Below the pieces are notes generated by a model. It made no database searches, was not told the DNA's origin, and saw only the letters and a list, made by a program, of their open reading frames with translations. Of a stretch of 34,502 nt of DNA, positions 14,441 through 22,283 are shown piece after piece. This DNA comes from an uncultured Candidatus Melainabacteria bacterium. GTDB lineage: Bacteria; Cyanobacteriota; Vampirovibrionia; Gastranaerophilales; Gastranaerophilaceae. The position numbers were made by a program, and so were the translations under genes. Each line of letters begins with the position of its first letter. The first letter of the stretch is position 1. The DNA lies in contig CAKVLL010000020.1 of the NCBI GenBank assembly GCA_934757255.1, forward strand, positions 1-34,502. Reading direction: 5' to 3'.

Positions 14441-15382
14441 TTATTCAGATTTTTCAATAAGTTTTAGCATATATTTAACACAATTTTTTGAGTTGTGGCT
14501 TTGTTTGGCAATTTTATAACAGGCTTCTGTAATTTTTTGATATGCTTCTTTGTCTTCTAAATAGCTTTCAATTTTGAAAATTAAGTCTGAGAAATCTTCG
14601 TAAAACGGCATTTCGCCATCAAATAAAGCCAATTCTTCTCTATAATCGCTAATCAATAATCTTTTGCAAGCAACAGTTTGGAATGTTCTATAATTAAGTG
14701 AAGATATTCCTTGTGAGTTCATATTAAAAACTATTTTGGATTTATTTATTGCTTCAGCCATATCTTTTTCGTTATCTATAAAACCTTGATAACAAAGAGT
14801 TATTAATTCTGGATATTTTGACCGTTTTTTAGCATCTTGATAATGTCTGTCGATAGCGTACCAAGCAACTTTAAGATGTGGAAGCTTTGTTATTAACTCT
14901 TCAAAAAAGCTTAATCTATAATCTGTATCAAGTCGTCCGGCAAACATTAAATCAAATTCTGGGGTAATATTTAAATCTTTGTAAATGTCAAAATTGACAA
15001 AATGTGGTTGATAGTGAATGTTTTTAAATGTTTCATAGCTTGTTAAAATGCTATCCCAATAAAAAGTGTAATTATCATTTAATTCAAGAAAAGAAATGTA
15101 TTTTTCCCATTCAGGTCCTGAGGCTTTACTTCTGATGTCATCAGAAAAGTAGTTGATTGACGGACATTTTAAATTATTATCAACTTTGATTTTCAAGCCG
15201 GAAAAATCGTAGCCTACAATATAGTCAAATTTGTTTTTTACTACTTCTTGTAAGTTATTTTGAAAGAGTTCGTCGTACACAGTTACATTGCAATTATTTT
15301 GACGTAATCCATCTATTAAACTACTTGTAGTAAGCCTTCCACCAATGCTTATAGGTAATATAGCTAGAAAATTTTTATTCAT
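14441..15382 (-). CDS. CgeB-like glycosyltransferase
   Basis: 313 residues from ATG 15382. An ATG at 15394 overlaps the -10 box of the only good promoter (TTGTAA, 17 bp, TAAAAT at 15393-15421), so the inner start, about 4 nt from the expected +1, is preferred; no ribosome site is seen for either. The N-terminal half is a Rossmann-like lobe (FLAILPISIGGRLTTSSLIDGLRQNN, FDYIVGYDFSG). The C-terminal half matches the CgeB/Glyco_trans_1_2 type: DLMFAGRLD, FNMNSQGISSLNYRTFQTVACKRLLI (split helix with the family's R-xFE/Q-x-ACG region), then DLIFKIESYLED. It probably adds a sugar to an envelope or surface glycan. The donor and acceptor are unknown. rfbB lies 520 bp away on the other strand. Confidence 0.8.
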   Translation of the reverse strand: MNKNFLAILPISIGGRLTTSSLIDGLRQNNCNVTVYDELFQNNLQEVVKNKFDYIVGYDFSGLKIKVDNNLKCPSINYFSDDIRSKASGPEWEKYISFLELNDNYTFYWDSILTSYETFKNIHYQPHFVNFDIYKDLNITPEFDLMFAGRLDTDYRLSFFEELITKLPHLKVAWYAIDRHYQDAKKRSKYPELITLCYQGFIDNEKDMAEAINKSKIVFNMNSQGISSLNYRTFQTVACKRLLISDYREELALFDGEMPFYEDFSDLIFKIESYLEDKEAYQKITEACYKIAKQSHNSKNCVKYMLKLIEKSE

Positions 15383-15494
15383 ATACGAATACATTTTAAC
15401 ATTGTTAAAAAAACTTTACAATAAAATATTAAGTACGAGTGTTATAAAATTTTAAGAATGTGGCATATAGAAAGTATAGCAAAAGGAGTTAATT

Positions 15495-15800
15495 TTGGTT
15501 GCAGCAATAGGAGCAGTTGGTTCATATCAGGACGCTGAATATACAAGAATTTTGAAAGAGTTAATGCAAGCAGGTCTTACCTCTAGTGGTAATAAAAGTG
15601 CAGATAAATCTCGTTTGAATCAGGCAAAGCTTGAATTGATTCAGAAGATTCAGACAAAACAAGCAGAGGAAGTAAAACAGGATATTCAGGTACAACCTTT
15701 AGAGGCTACTCAAAACTCTCAGCACACTCCACAAATGGAACAAGAACGTGTTGGAGCTATGACTTTAGCAGAACTTAACAAAATTTATTTTGGTTTATAA
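15495..15800 (+). CDS. Unrecognised small protein, TTG start
   Basis: 101 residues starting at TTG 15495, with GGAG 6 nt upstream; no ATG is available near the N-terminus. The sequence is MVAAIGAVGSYQDAEYTRILKELM..., then a Lys/Gln-rich helical stretch and a Gln/Glu-rich low-complexity part (VKQDIQVQPLEATQNSQHTPQMEQE), ending TLAELNKIYFGL. No signal peptide by strict criteria and no membrane helix. An extended -10 (TGTTATAAA, 15441-15448) lies upstream. No family recognised; orphan accessory gene. Confidence 0.65.
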   Translation: MVAAIGAVGSYQDAEYTRILKELMQAGLTSSGNKSADKSRLNQAKLELIQKIQTKQAEEVKQDIQVQPLEATQNSQHTPQMEQERVGAMTLAELNKIYFGL

Positions 15801-15901
15801 GTTGTATTGAGTCGTTTAAGAAGTAATAGTTTAAATGTTAAAATCTAAGCATTGAGTAATAAATCTCAAAATCATGTTATAATTATCAAAAAGGGGTTTT
15901 G

Positions 15902-16885
15902 ATGACAACGTTATTAGTAACCGGTGGAGCTGGGTTTATTGGAAGTTGCTTTATAAGGCATATGTTGAGAAAATACTCTCAATATAAAATTATAAATCTA
16001 GATGCGTTAACTTATTGTGGTAATTTAGAAAATTTAAAAGATATTCAGGAAAATTCTAACTATACTTTTGTAAAAGGTAATATTTGTGATAAAATTTTGG
16101 TTCGAGAATTAATAAATGAAGCTGACTGTGTTATAAATTTTGCTGCTGAATCTCATGTTGATAATTCAATAATGAATCCTGAAAAGTTTATTGATACAAA
16201 TGTTTTAGGAACTTTAAATTTGTTACAAGCCTCAAAAGAAATTGGAGTAGAACGATTTTTACAAATTTCAACAGACGAGGTCTATGGAAGTTTGTCTGAT
16301 AATGGTTATTTTTATGAAACAACAGCGTTAGCGCCAAATAGTCCATATTCTGCTTCTAAGGCAAGTGCAGATTTTTTGGTAAGAGCTTATAACAAAACGT
16401 ATGGACTTCCAACGCTTATTACTCGTTCCTCAAATAATTATGGGCCATATCAATATCCTGAGAAGCTTATCCCATTATTTATTTCAAAACTTTTAAAAGG
16501 TGAAAAAGTTCCGGTTTATGGAGATGGGTTAAATGTAAGAGATTGGTTATATGTTTATGATAATTGTGAAGCCATAGACAGAGTACTTCATTTTGGTAAG
16601 ATTGGTGAAATTTATAATATTGGTGGACATAACGAAAAAACTAATTTGGAAATTACCAAACTTATTCTATCTGTTATGAATAAAGATGAATCTTCAATTG
16701 AATATGTGAAAGATAGGCTTGGGCATGATAAACGATATGCTGTTTCAAATGATAAAATAGCTACAGAGTTAGGCTGGTCGCCTAATTATACTTTTGAAGA
16801 AGCTATAAAAATTACTATTGATTGGTATTTAAAGAATCAAGTTTGGATAAAAAATATAGAAAATAAAAAGTCTGTAGTAATATAA
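15902..16885 (+). CDS. rfbB: dTDP-glucose 4,6-dehydratase
   Basis: 327 residues from ATG 15902 (AAGGGG 7 nt upstream; a TTG one codon earlier is not needed). Extended SDR family: NAD-binding GGAGFIGS near the N-terminus, active-site ISTDEVYG (Asp-Glu of dTDP-glucose dehydratases) and YSASKASAD (Tyr-x3-Lys), then RSSNNYGPYQYPEKLIP and the substrate part RDWLYVYDN. It converts dTDP-glucose to dTDP-4-keto-6-deoxyglucose, the entry to rhamnose and related deoxysugars for surface polysaccharides. rfbA, rfbC and rfbD are absent here. An extended -10 TGTTATAAT (15876-15883) lies upstream. Other nucleotide-sugar dehydratases are similar, but the motif set favours RfbB. Confidence 0.93.
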   Translation: MTTLLVTGGAGFIGSCFIRHMLRKYSQYKIINLDALTYCGNLENLKDIQENSNYTFVKGNICDKILVRELINEADCVINFAAESHVDNSIMNPEKFIDTNVLGTLNLLQASKEIGVERFLQISTDEVYGSLSDNGYFYETTALAPNSPYSASKASADFLVRAYNKTYGLPTLITRSSNNYGPYQYPEKLIPLFISKLLKGEKVPVYGDGLNVRDWLYVYDNCEAIDRVLHFGKIGEIYNIGGHNEKTNLEITKLILSVMNKDESSIEYVKDRLGHDKRYAVSNDKIATELGWSPNYTFEEAIKITIDWYLKNQVWIKNIENKKSVVI

Positions 16886-16998
16886 TTAATAATAAATTTA
16901 GTGAAATTCGCTCAAAATTTTTAATTCATCATAATTAGTTTTATTATCATGCAAAATTATTTTAAATATATTTATATTTTTTTGGGGGAGGGGGTAAG

Positions 16999-17205
16999 TT
17001 AACTTTTTTTTATTTTGTTAAAGAAAGCTTGTATATTTGCTATGATTTTTTTTAGGGAACTTTTTTCAGGTATGTTATATCCTTTTGTCAATGGAGATTG
17101 TTCCATAAAATAACCTTCATGAAAGCCTTTTTCTATAATTCGTCTTACCGGTTTTCCTTTATATGAAATGCTAGTATTTGCTGTATTAATTTCTGAAATC
17201 ATCAT
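16999..17205 (-). CDS. Small orphan protein with N-terminal M-x-I-x-x-I-N ... YKGK motif
   Basis: 68 residues from ATG 17205, where GGTAGG precedes the start by 6 nt; a longer reading to 17223 lacks a site. It begins M-M-I-S-E-I-N and has YKGK at about residues 16-19, the same pattern as the protein at 1256-2461 (M-R-I-N-P-I-N ... FKGK). The C-terminal third is basic and amphipathic (KKIIANIQAFFNKIKKS). No membrane helix, no cysteines. Function unknown. On the coding strand a C5TC5 tract lies just past the stop (16984-16994). Confidence 0.65.
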   Translation of the reverse strand: MMISEINTANTSISYKGKPVRRIIEKGFHEGYFMEQSPLTKGYNIPEKSSLKKIIANIQAFFNKIKKS

Positions 17206-17227
17206 TTTTTGCCTACCTTTCAATGAT

Positions 17228-17272
17228 AAAAAACCCCTAAAAAATTTTTTTGCTATCTTTTTTAAGGGTTTT
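17228..17272 (-). terminator. Terminator of the GHL10/M20-peptidase operon
   Basis: AAAACCC...TAAAAAA and TTTTTTA...GGGTTTT form a long imperfect stem. On the minus strand it follows the peptidase stop and ends in a T run. It may also separate the small gene at 16999-17205. Confidence 0.75.
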
Positions 17273-17277
17273 ATAAA

Positions 17278-18528
17278 TTATTTATTAAATTCTTCAAAAG
17301 TATTTTTTATAACTTCAAAACCTTTAATTAATGTTTTGTAATCTACTTTTTCAGCTGCGGAATGCATATTATAAACATCAGCTAAACCTAAAAGTGATGG
17401 CATAAATGTTTCGCCTTTAGAATTCTTATTATGGCAATAAATATGAGTTTCAGCACCGGCATGGAAAGAAGAAATATCATTTTTAATTCCTGCTCTTTCA
17501 CAAGCCTTTGTATGTGCAATCTCAATTCTATCATCATCAGCTTTTTCAAAAGCCAACAAGTGGACTTCAAATTCAATTTTCGCTTCTGCTAAATCTTTGT
17601 ATTTTTCATTGAATTTATCAACGATTGATTGCATCAAAGCTTTTAATTCTTCTTCTTTTGCAACACTTGCACTTCTTATTGAATAAGATGCCATGCCAAG
17701 GGTATTAATAATATTTGTAGAAGTCTTTTTCATTATTTCAGTAATATAATCGTTAGTTTTAACCCCTTTTTCTACAAGATTTGCAACAGAGTTTTGGACG
17801 CCGCCTGCTACAATTGCACCTAAATTACAAGAAGTTATAACACCTGTTTCGTCAGTATAATATGCACCTTGCGGAAATTCTGCAAGAAGTTCTGCTATAA
17901 GTTTAGCTGCATTTAATCTGGTTTTATCTCCGATATCAATACCCGAATGACCGCCTTTTAAACCGCGAACAGTGATTTTTGCGTTTGTATAACTTGCGCC
18001 TGAAATCTGCAATTGACCTAATTTATCCGCATCACAAACCAAAACGTATTTTGATAAAATTTTACCAAATTCTACGTGTTCAATACCACTCATGCCGGTT
18101 TCTTCATCACGAGTGAATGTAATTTCAAGTCCGCCATGTATCAACCCCTTGTCAGAGCTTGAATTTACAAGATCTTTAGCAAGCTTCAAGGCACAAGCAA
18201 CTCCGACTTTATCATCTGCGCCTAATGTTCTGCCTTCTGCCTTAATAAAATCACCGTCCAAGAAAATATTAACAGGACTATCGTCACCAACTACATCCAT
18301 GTGAGAAGATAACATTATAGGCTCTTTGGTTTCATCAGTTGCCGGAACATGGATATAAATATTTCCATAATTATCTTTTTTGCCATCAATTCCATTTTTC
18401 TTACAAAAATCAAGAATCCATTCAATCACTTTTTCTTCTTTTAAAGATGGAGATGGTATTGAAACTAAATTGCAAAATATATCTAAAACTTCGTTTTCTT
18501 TTCTTAAATCTTCTAAATTAACTGCCAC
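17278..18528 (-). CDS. M20-family zinc aminopeptidase (PepD/PepT type)
   Basis: 416 residues from GTG 18528, which has a perfect AGGAGG 7 nt upstream; the longer ATG reading to 18555 has none. Di-zinc M20 signatures are in order: SSHMDVVG (first His, Asp), LGADDKVGVA (bridging Asp), RDEETGMSG (catalytic Glu-Glu), CDAD, then the lid domain with GLKGGHSGIDIG, and FHAGAETHIY and MHSAAEKVDY. It hydrolyses di- or tripeptides in the cytoplasm. The HSGIDIGD and FHAGAE motifs are closest to PepD (Xaa-His dipeptidase), whereas LGADDK is common to PepT and PepD, so the exact activity is open. Translation is coupled to the zinc-ribbon gene, which overlaps it by 11 nt. Confidence 0.93.
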   Translation of the reverse strand: MAVNLEDLRKENEVLDIFCNLVSIPSPSLKEEKVIEWILDFCKKNGIDGKKDNYGNIYIHVPATDETKEPIMLSSHMDVVGDDSPVNIFLDGDFIKAEGRTLGADDKVGVACALKLAKDLVNSSSDKGLIHGGLEITFTRDEETGMSGIEHVEFGKILSKYVLVCDADKLGQLQISGASYTNAKITVRGLKGGHSGIDIGDKTRLNAAKLIAELLAEFPQGAYYTDETGVITSCNLGAIVAGGVQNSVANLVEKGVKTNDYITEIMKKTSTNIINTLGMASYSIRSASVAKEEELKALMQSIVDKFNEKYKDLAEAKIEFEVHLLAFEKADDDRIEIAHTKACERAGIKNDISSFHAGAETHIYCHNKNSKGETFMPSLLGLADVYNMHSAAEKVDYKTLIKGFEVIKNTFEEFNK

Positions 18529-18703
18529 GGAAAAACCTCCTATTTGTTCCTTCACCGCCTATTTTCACATTAACCGGACGCAAGCACTTAGGACATCTGC
18601 CTACATACATCGTTCCTGCTTGATTTTTGTAGAGCCTGCCATAAACATGGCAGCAATCAAACCAAATTCCTAAAAAAGCTCTTTTTTTAGTTTCTTCACA
18701 CAA
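18518..18703 (-). CDS. Zinc-ribbon mini-protein
   Basis: 61 residues from TTG 18703, which has GGAGG 8 nt upstream inside the end of the preceding gene. A GTG at 18718 is a possible but poorer start. The protein has CCH and GRCPKCLRPVNVKIG, giving CxxC plus an upstream CC pair that can bind one zinc, and ends in a basic GGEGTNRRFFRGS. The CPKC...V-x-V-x-G...RFF pattern belongs to a widespread small hypothetical family (recalled, not searched). It begins 1 nt after the glycosidase stop and ends inside the peptidase start, so all three are translationally linked. Function unknown. Confidence 0.75.
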   Translation of the reverse strand: MCEETKKRAFLGIWFDCCHVYGRLYKNQAGTMYVGRCPKCLRPVNVKIGGEGTNRRFFRGS

Positions 18704-18704
18704 T

Positions 18705-20534
18705 TTAGTTTCCTCCACGTCTGCTTCCTGTCCTATATTTCGCCTGTTGAGATTTTGCGGTGTCTGTAATTATAATCTCATTTTTATTTGGCTTAAATAC
18801 ACTTTCTGTTAAAGTATCTACATAATAATCAGTTAAATGCGCATAATCAAAGATAATTAAACCATTTAAACAATATTTTCTTGCTGCATGAATTTGTTTC
18901 ATTAAATCTGCAGAAGAACCGTTCATGAATGTTACAAACAAGCCTGCATATAATTTTGTACTTGCAGATTTATTTCTTAAAATTTCTTCCATAAGATTAA
19001 TTGCAGTCATATCATTACAAGTCAAGAATAATGGCGTAAAACCATCAACAAAATTATTCATTGACCAAGTTTTCCAGTCTTGCATTTTTGTATTAAGTGC
19101 AAGATTTCTGTTTGGGAAAATTACAGTCGTAATTTGAATTTTATTAAATCTGCAAAGCACACTTACTCTTCTAACGAAGCTTGTAACTTTATTGCAACGA
19201 TATGCACGCCACTGAAACCATAATGGGTCTGTAAACTTCAATTCAATTGGGTCAACGCCATACATTTTAAAGAATTCATCACGAGCATACTTTGTATAAC
19301 CCCAGTTAGACATATCGTAATTTGAATAAATCGTATCCAATGACTGCGGATATCTGATATAATCCAAATTTATTCCATCTGGTTTGTATCTTGTAATAAT
19401 TTCACAAAGTAATTCATATAAGAAATTTTGGACTTCCGGATTTGCAGGGTCAATAAAATATCCGTTGTGTTCAGAAACAGAATAAGCAATTGTGTCTGAA
19501 TCAGCATTTTTCTTCTGATAATTCGCCCATTCGGGCTTTTTAGCCAAAATGTAGCCTGCATTTGTTTCAGGGGGTTTGTTACCTACATAAAAAGTTTCAA
19601 ACCAAATATGAACCTTGATTCCACGCTTATGCGCTTCGTTTATCCAAATTCTAAGCGGATCAAAACCAACATAATCTTCATTTTGCCTGATAAAACCATA
19701 TTTTGTCATGGTTTGAGAAGGAAAAATTGTTTTGCCGTGATAATAAGTTTCTAAGAAAATATTATCAATTCCTGCATTATATATTTTATCTATGGTTTTA
19801 ATGATTTCATCTTCGCTAAAATAAGTTGGTCTTATCCACACTCCTTTTAATTCGCCTGAATCATAAGGAATAACGGTGGACATTGCTAAATCTGCATATT
19901 CAATAGCTTTTGAAGCGTATTTTTGAGAATTTTCTCCGTTTTTAACGGCTTTATCTATCAAATCATTTGCTTTATCCAAACTTTGAGAAGTGCGCTTTTG
20001 ATTATAGTTTGAATAATTTTGAGTATAATAAAGCATCATATTCTGAACTTCTTTAATACGCTCTCTTGCAGAATACAAGAACGTATCAGAAGTTATATAA
20101 GACGTGATAATCTTTTTTTCTGGATTAATATAGATTTTTGCGCCAACCATTATATTTTCATTAATCCATTTTTTTGCCTGACCGTGACCACTTATTACAA
20201 CACCATTTGCAGGAATTAAAGAATCCGCACCACTTAAAGCTGTAACAGTGTCACCAGTTACGATAGCTTCTGTCCCAAATTCATTTGTGTTAGTTCTAAA
20301 ACCAAAAGATGGGGTATAGACAACAAGTTGATTTGCGCCTCTAAGTCCGGGATAACTTGCGCCTTTAGTGTTTGTACTAGCTTGCGGATCAATAACATCA
20401 ATCTTATACATTGATTGATTGAAAATAACTTCATTTTTTTGAGGAACGTATTCAGAATAAAGCCCTTGCGCACTTACCGCTTGAGCAAACAATAAAACCA
20501 ATGAAATTGTGATTGCAAAGAGCTTACTCTTCAT
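18705..20534 (-). CDS. GHL10-type glycoside hydrolase-like secreted protein
   Basis: 609 residues from ATG 20534 (GAGGAC 9 nt upstream; a TTG two codons earlier is less well placed). A signal peptide (MKSKLFAITISLVLLFAQAVSAQG) is followed by an N-terminal beta domain to about 150 (copper-amine-oxidase/phosphodiester-type region with VVYTPSFG and ANGVVISGHG), a helical linker, and a TIM-barrel of the DUF187/GHL10 family: GVWIRPTYFSEDEI, DNIFLETYYHGK, GIKVHIWFETF, GYFIDPANPEVQNFL, PDGINLDYIRYP. Such proteins are inferred to cleave or bind peptidoglycan or surface glycans outside the inner membrane. First gene of a three-gene operon. The glycan is unknown. Confidence 0.88.
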   Translation of the reverse strand: MKSKLFAITISLVLLFAQAVSAQGLYSEYVPQKNEVIFNQSMYKIDVIDPQASTNTKGASYPGLRGANQLVVYTPSFGFRTNTNEFGTEAIVTGDTVTALSGADSLIPANGVVISGHGQAKKWINENIMVGAKIYINPEKKIITSYITSDTFLYSARERIKEVQNMMLYYTQNYSNYNQKRTSQSLDKANDLIDKAVKNGENSQKYASKAIEYADLAMSTVIPYDSGELKGVWIRPTYFSEDEIIKTIDKIYNAGIDNIFLETYYHGKTIFPSQTMTKYGFIRQNEDYVGFDPLRIWINEAHKRGIKVHIWFETFYVGNKPPETNAGYILAKKPEWANYQKKNADSDTIAYSVSEHNGYFIDPANPEVQNFLYELLCEIITRYKPDGINLDYIRYPQSLDTIYSNYDMSNWGYTKYARDEFFKMYGVDPIELKFTDPLWFQWRAYRCNKVTSFVRRVSVLCRFNKIQITTVIFPNRNLALNTKMQDWKTWSMNNFVDGFTPLFLTCNDMTAINLMEEILRNKSASTKLYAGLFVTFMNGSSADLMKQIHAARKYCLNGLIIFDYAHLTDYYVDTLTESVFKPNKNEIIITDTAKSQQAKYRTGSRRGGN

Positions 20535-20619
20535 TCCCAAATGTCCTCTATTTAGATATTATAGAACTAGAATGGAATAAATACAATAAAAAATTTCAAA
20601 TTTCAGCTAACAGCAAAAA

Positions 20620-20934
20620 CTAGTACGTAAAGTATTTATCAAAATCTACATCTTCAAAGTTACAAAGTAGATGAAATATATCATCATCGTCATCTAATCG
20701 TTGAAAATTATATTCATCAAAGAGCCAACACTTAGGGTTTATTCCTTTTACTCGCACGATATTTTTATCTTTTAGAATCTGTAATTTTTTCTTAACTTCA
20801 TCGACAGGAAGATTTACAAGTTTAGCAAGTTCAACGGCTGTTATACCGTCTGAGTGGCTGTATTTTTCTGGGGTAAGGAACATAAGTTCCAGTCCAACCA
20901 TCTTCAAATTTCTATCTTCCGCATCAATACTCAT
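20620..20934 (-). CDS. Small winged-helix-like DNA-binding protein
   Basis: 104 residues. Residues about 15-65 form a helix-turn-helix with a wing: LELMFLTPEKYS, ITAVELAKLVNLPVDEVKKKLQILKDKNIV, RVKGINPKCWLF. This is the ArsR/MarR/HTH_24 style 'recognition helix plus KxxGxxPxxW' layout. The C-terminus is strongly acidic (DDDDDIF, NFEDVDFDKYFTY) and may be a dimer or partner site. It is transcribed away from the Fsr-like transporter gene, with interlocked promoters, the usual layout of a local regulator. Its -10 (TGATAAAAT) ends 6 nt before the ATG and there is no Shine-Dalgarno, so the mRNA is probably leaderless. Ligand unknown. Confidence 0.75.
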   Translation of the reverse strand: MSIDAEDRNLKMVGLELMFLTPEKYSHSDGITAVELAKLVNLPVDEVKKKLQILKDKNIVRVKGINPKCWLFDEYNFQRLDDDDDIFHLLCNFEDVDFDKYFTY

Positions 20935-20940
20935 ATACTG

Positions 20941-20969
20941 ATTTTATCACTATTAATTTGATAAATCAA
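20941..20969 (-). promoter_or_regulatory. Promoter of the HTH gene, overlapping the transporter promoter
   Basis: On the minus strand TTGATT (20964-20969), 17 bp, TAAAAT (20941-20946) with a TGA extension, then 6 nt to ATG 20934. Its -35 lies inside the spacer of the plus-strand promoter. Confidence 0.65.
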
Positions 20970-20986
20970 TTTGCATTGATTATAAT
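20958..20986 (+). promoter_or_regulatory. Promoter of the Fsr-like transporter gene
   Basis: TTGATA (20958-20963), 17 bp, TATAAT (20981-20986). Together with the opposing -35 it forms TTGAT-AA-ATCAA (20958-20969), a palindrome that could be an operator. Confidence 0.7.
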
Positions 20987-21052
20987 GTTAGCGTTCAGTA
21001 GTTGCTGAATATATTACTATTGAGTAATTGAGTTGGGATTGAGGAATAGCAA

Positions 21053-22216
21053 ATGAATTCAACAAGTACACAAAAAGCAATAATATGGCTATGTTTAGGA
21101 CACTTAATAGCCGACGTATATAGCGGATTTTTAAATCCAATAATGCCGTTTATCGCATCAAAACTAAACTTTTCAATGGCAGTTGCAACAGTAATTATAA
21201 GCATCTCGCATATATGCTCTTCAATGCTACAGCCTGTTTTTGGATTTTTTGCAGATAATATTCTCAAGCGATTTTTTATCTTTTGGGGTTTAATTTTGGC
21301 ATCTTTATTTATTCCGCTAACTCCGTTAGCGCCAAATGTTTACGTGCTACTTATTTTTATGATTTTAGGCAGTTTAGGCGGAAGCTTCTTCCACCCTCAA
21401 TCAATGGGATTTGTGAACTATTTTTCCGGTAAAAATTGTTCAAACAATATGGGTATATTTATAAGTATGGGTTCTCTAGGATTTGCGTTTGGTCCGCTTT
21501 TAGCAGCTCTTATTACGCAAGTACTAGGACTTTCAATGATTTCATACACATCTATTTTTGGTTTAGCGCTCGCATCTATAATGTTTTTATGTGTGCCAAA
21601 ACTTTCCAAACTTGAAAAACCACCGGTTAGAAAAGAATTCTTCAAATCATTTAAAGATATTTTATTAAATCGTCAAATGAATTATTTAATGATTATATCT
21701 ATGATGAAGTCATTAATAACAAATGGGTCTTGCATTTTGCTTCCATTTTTATGGAAGTCTATGAACTATTCACCATTCTACATTGGTTTTGCATTGTTTT
21801 TGTTTGTCTTTGCCGGTGCTATCGGTTCTTTTTTGAGCCCAAAATTAGAAAAACTTGTTGGATCAAAGCCAATTATTTATTTTTCAATGTGGGCGACATT
21901 CCCAATGATGATTTTATTTGCGCTAACTTATAAAAGTCAACCAATTTTATCAATTGTAATTTTCTTTATAATCGGATTTACAACAATGCTTGCGCAACCT
22001 GTTACAATGGTTTGGGCGCAAAGAACTTTACCTGAATACAAAAGTATTGTTGCCGGATTTATCAACGGATTTTGCTGGGGTATCGTAGCACTTTGTATGT
22101 CTGTATTAGGTGCAGTTGCTCAAAAATTTGGAATAATGAATGTCTTAGTTGTGTTGAGTTGTGTTCCGGCAATTGCATCTTACTTCGTAAAATATTTACA
22201 TGAGATAAGAGAATAA
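21053..22216 (+). CDS. MFS efflux transporter, fosmidomycin-resistance (Fsr)-like
   Basis: 387 residues, about 12 membrane helices, inner membrane. The start of the Fsr group is recognisable: HLIADVYSGFLNPIMPFI (family H-x-x-x-D-x-x-x-G-x-x-x-P) and the GGSFFHPQSMGF segment (family G-x-x-FHPxG/A). It is a proton-driven exporter; known members confer fosmidomycin resistance, but natural substrates vary. Ribosome site TTGAGG before the ATG. The divergent HTH gene probably regulates it. The gene is followed directly by the pyk promoter. Confidence 0.87.
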   Translation: MNSTSTQKAIIWLCLGHLIADVYSGFLNPIMPFIASKLNFSMAVATVIISISHICSSMLQPVFGFFADNILKRFFIFWGLILASLFIPLTPLAPNVYVLLIFMILGSLGGSFFHPQSMGFVNYFSGKNCSNNMGIFISMGSLGFAFGPLLAALITQVLGLSMISYTSIFGLALASIMFLCVPKLSKLEKPPVRKEFFKSFKDILLNRQMNYLMIISMMKSLITNGSCILLPFLWKSMNYSPFYIGFALFLFVFAGAIGSFLSPKLEKLVGSKPIIYFSMWATFPMMILFALTYKSQPILSIVIFFIIGFTTMLAQPVTMVWAQRTLPEYKSIVAGFINGFCWGIVALCMSVLGAVAQKFGIMNVLVVLSCVPAIASYFVKYLHEIRE

Positions 22217-22245
22217 TTAACTCTGAAATATTTTTTTAGTATAAT
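22217..22245 (+). promoter_or_regulatory. Promoter of pyk-fprA
   Basis: TTAACT (22217-22222) starts on the base after the transporter stop; 17 bp later is TATAAT (22240-22245). Leader of about 32 nt with GGGAG. Confidence 0.6.
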
Positions 22246-22283
22246 TTAGCTATATGTTTTTATACTAAGGGAGATTTTCAGAG

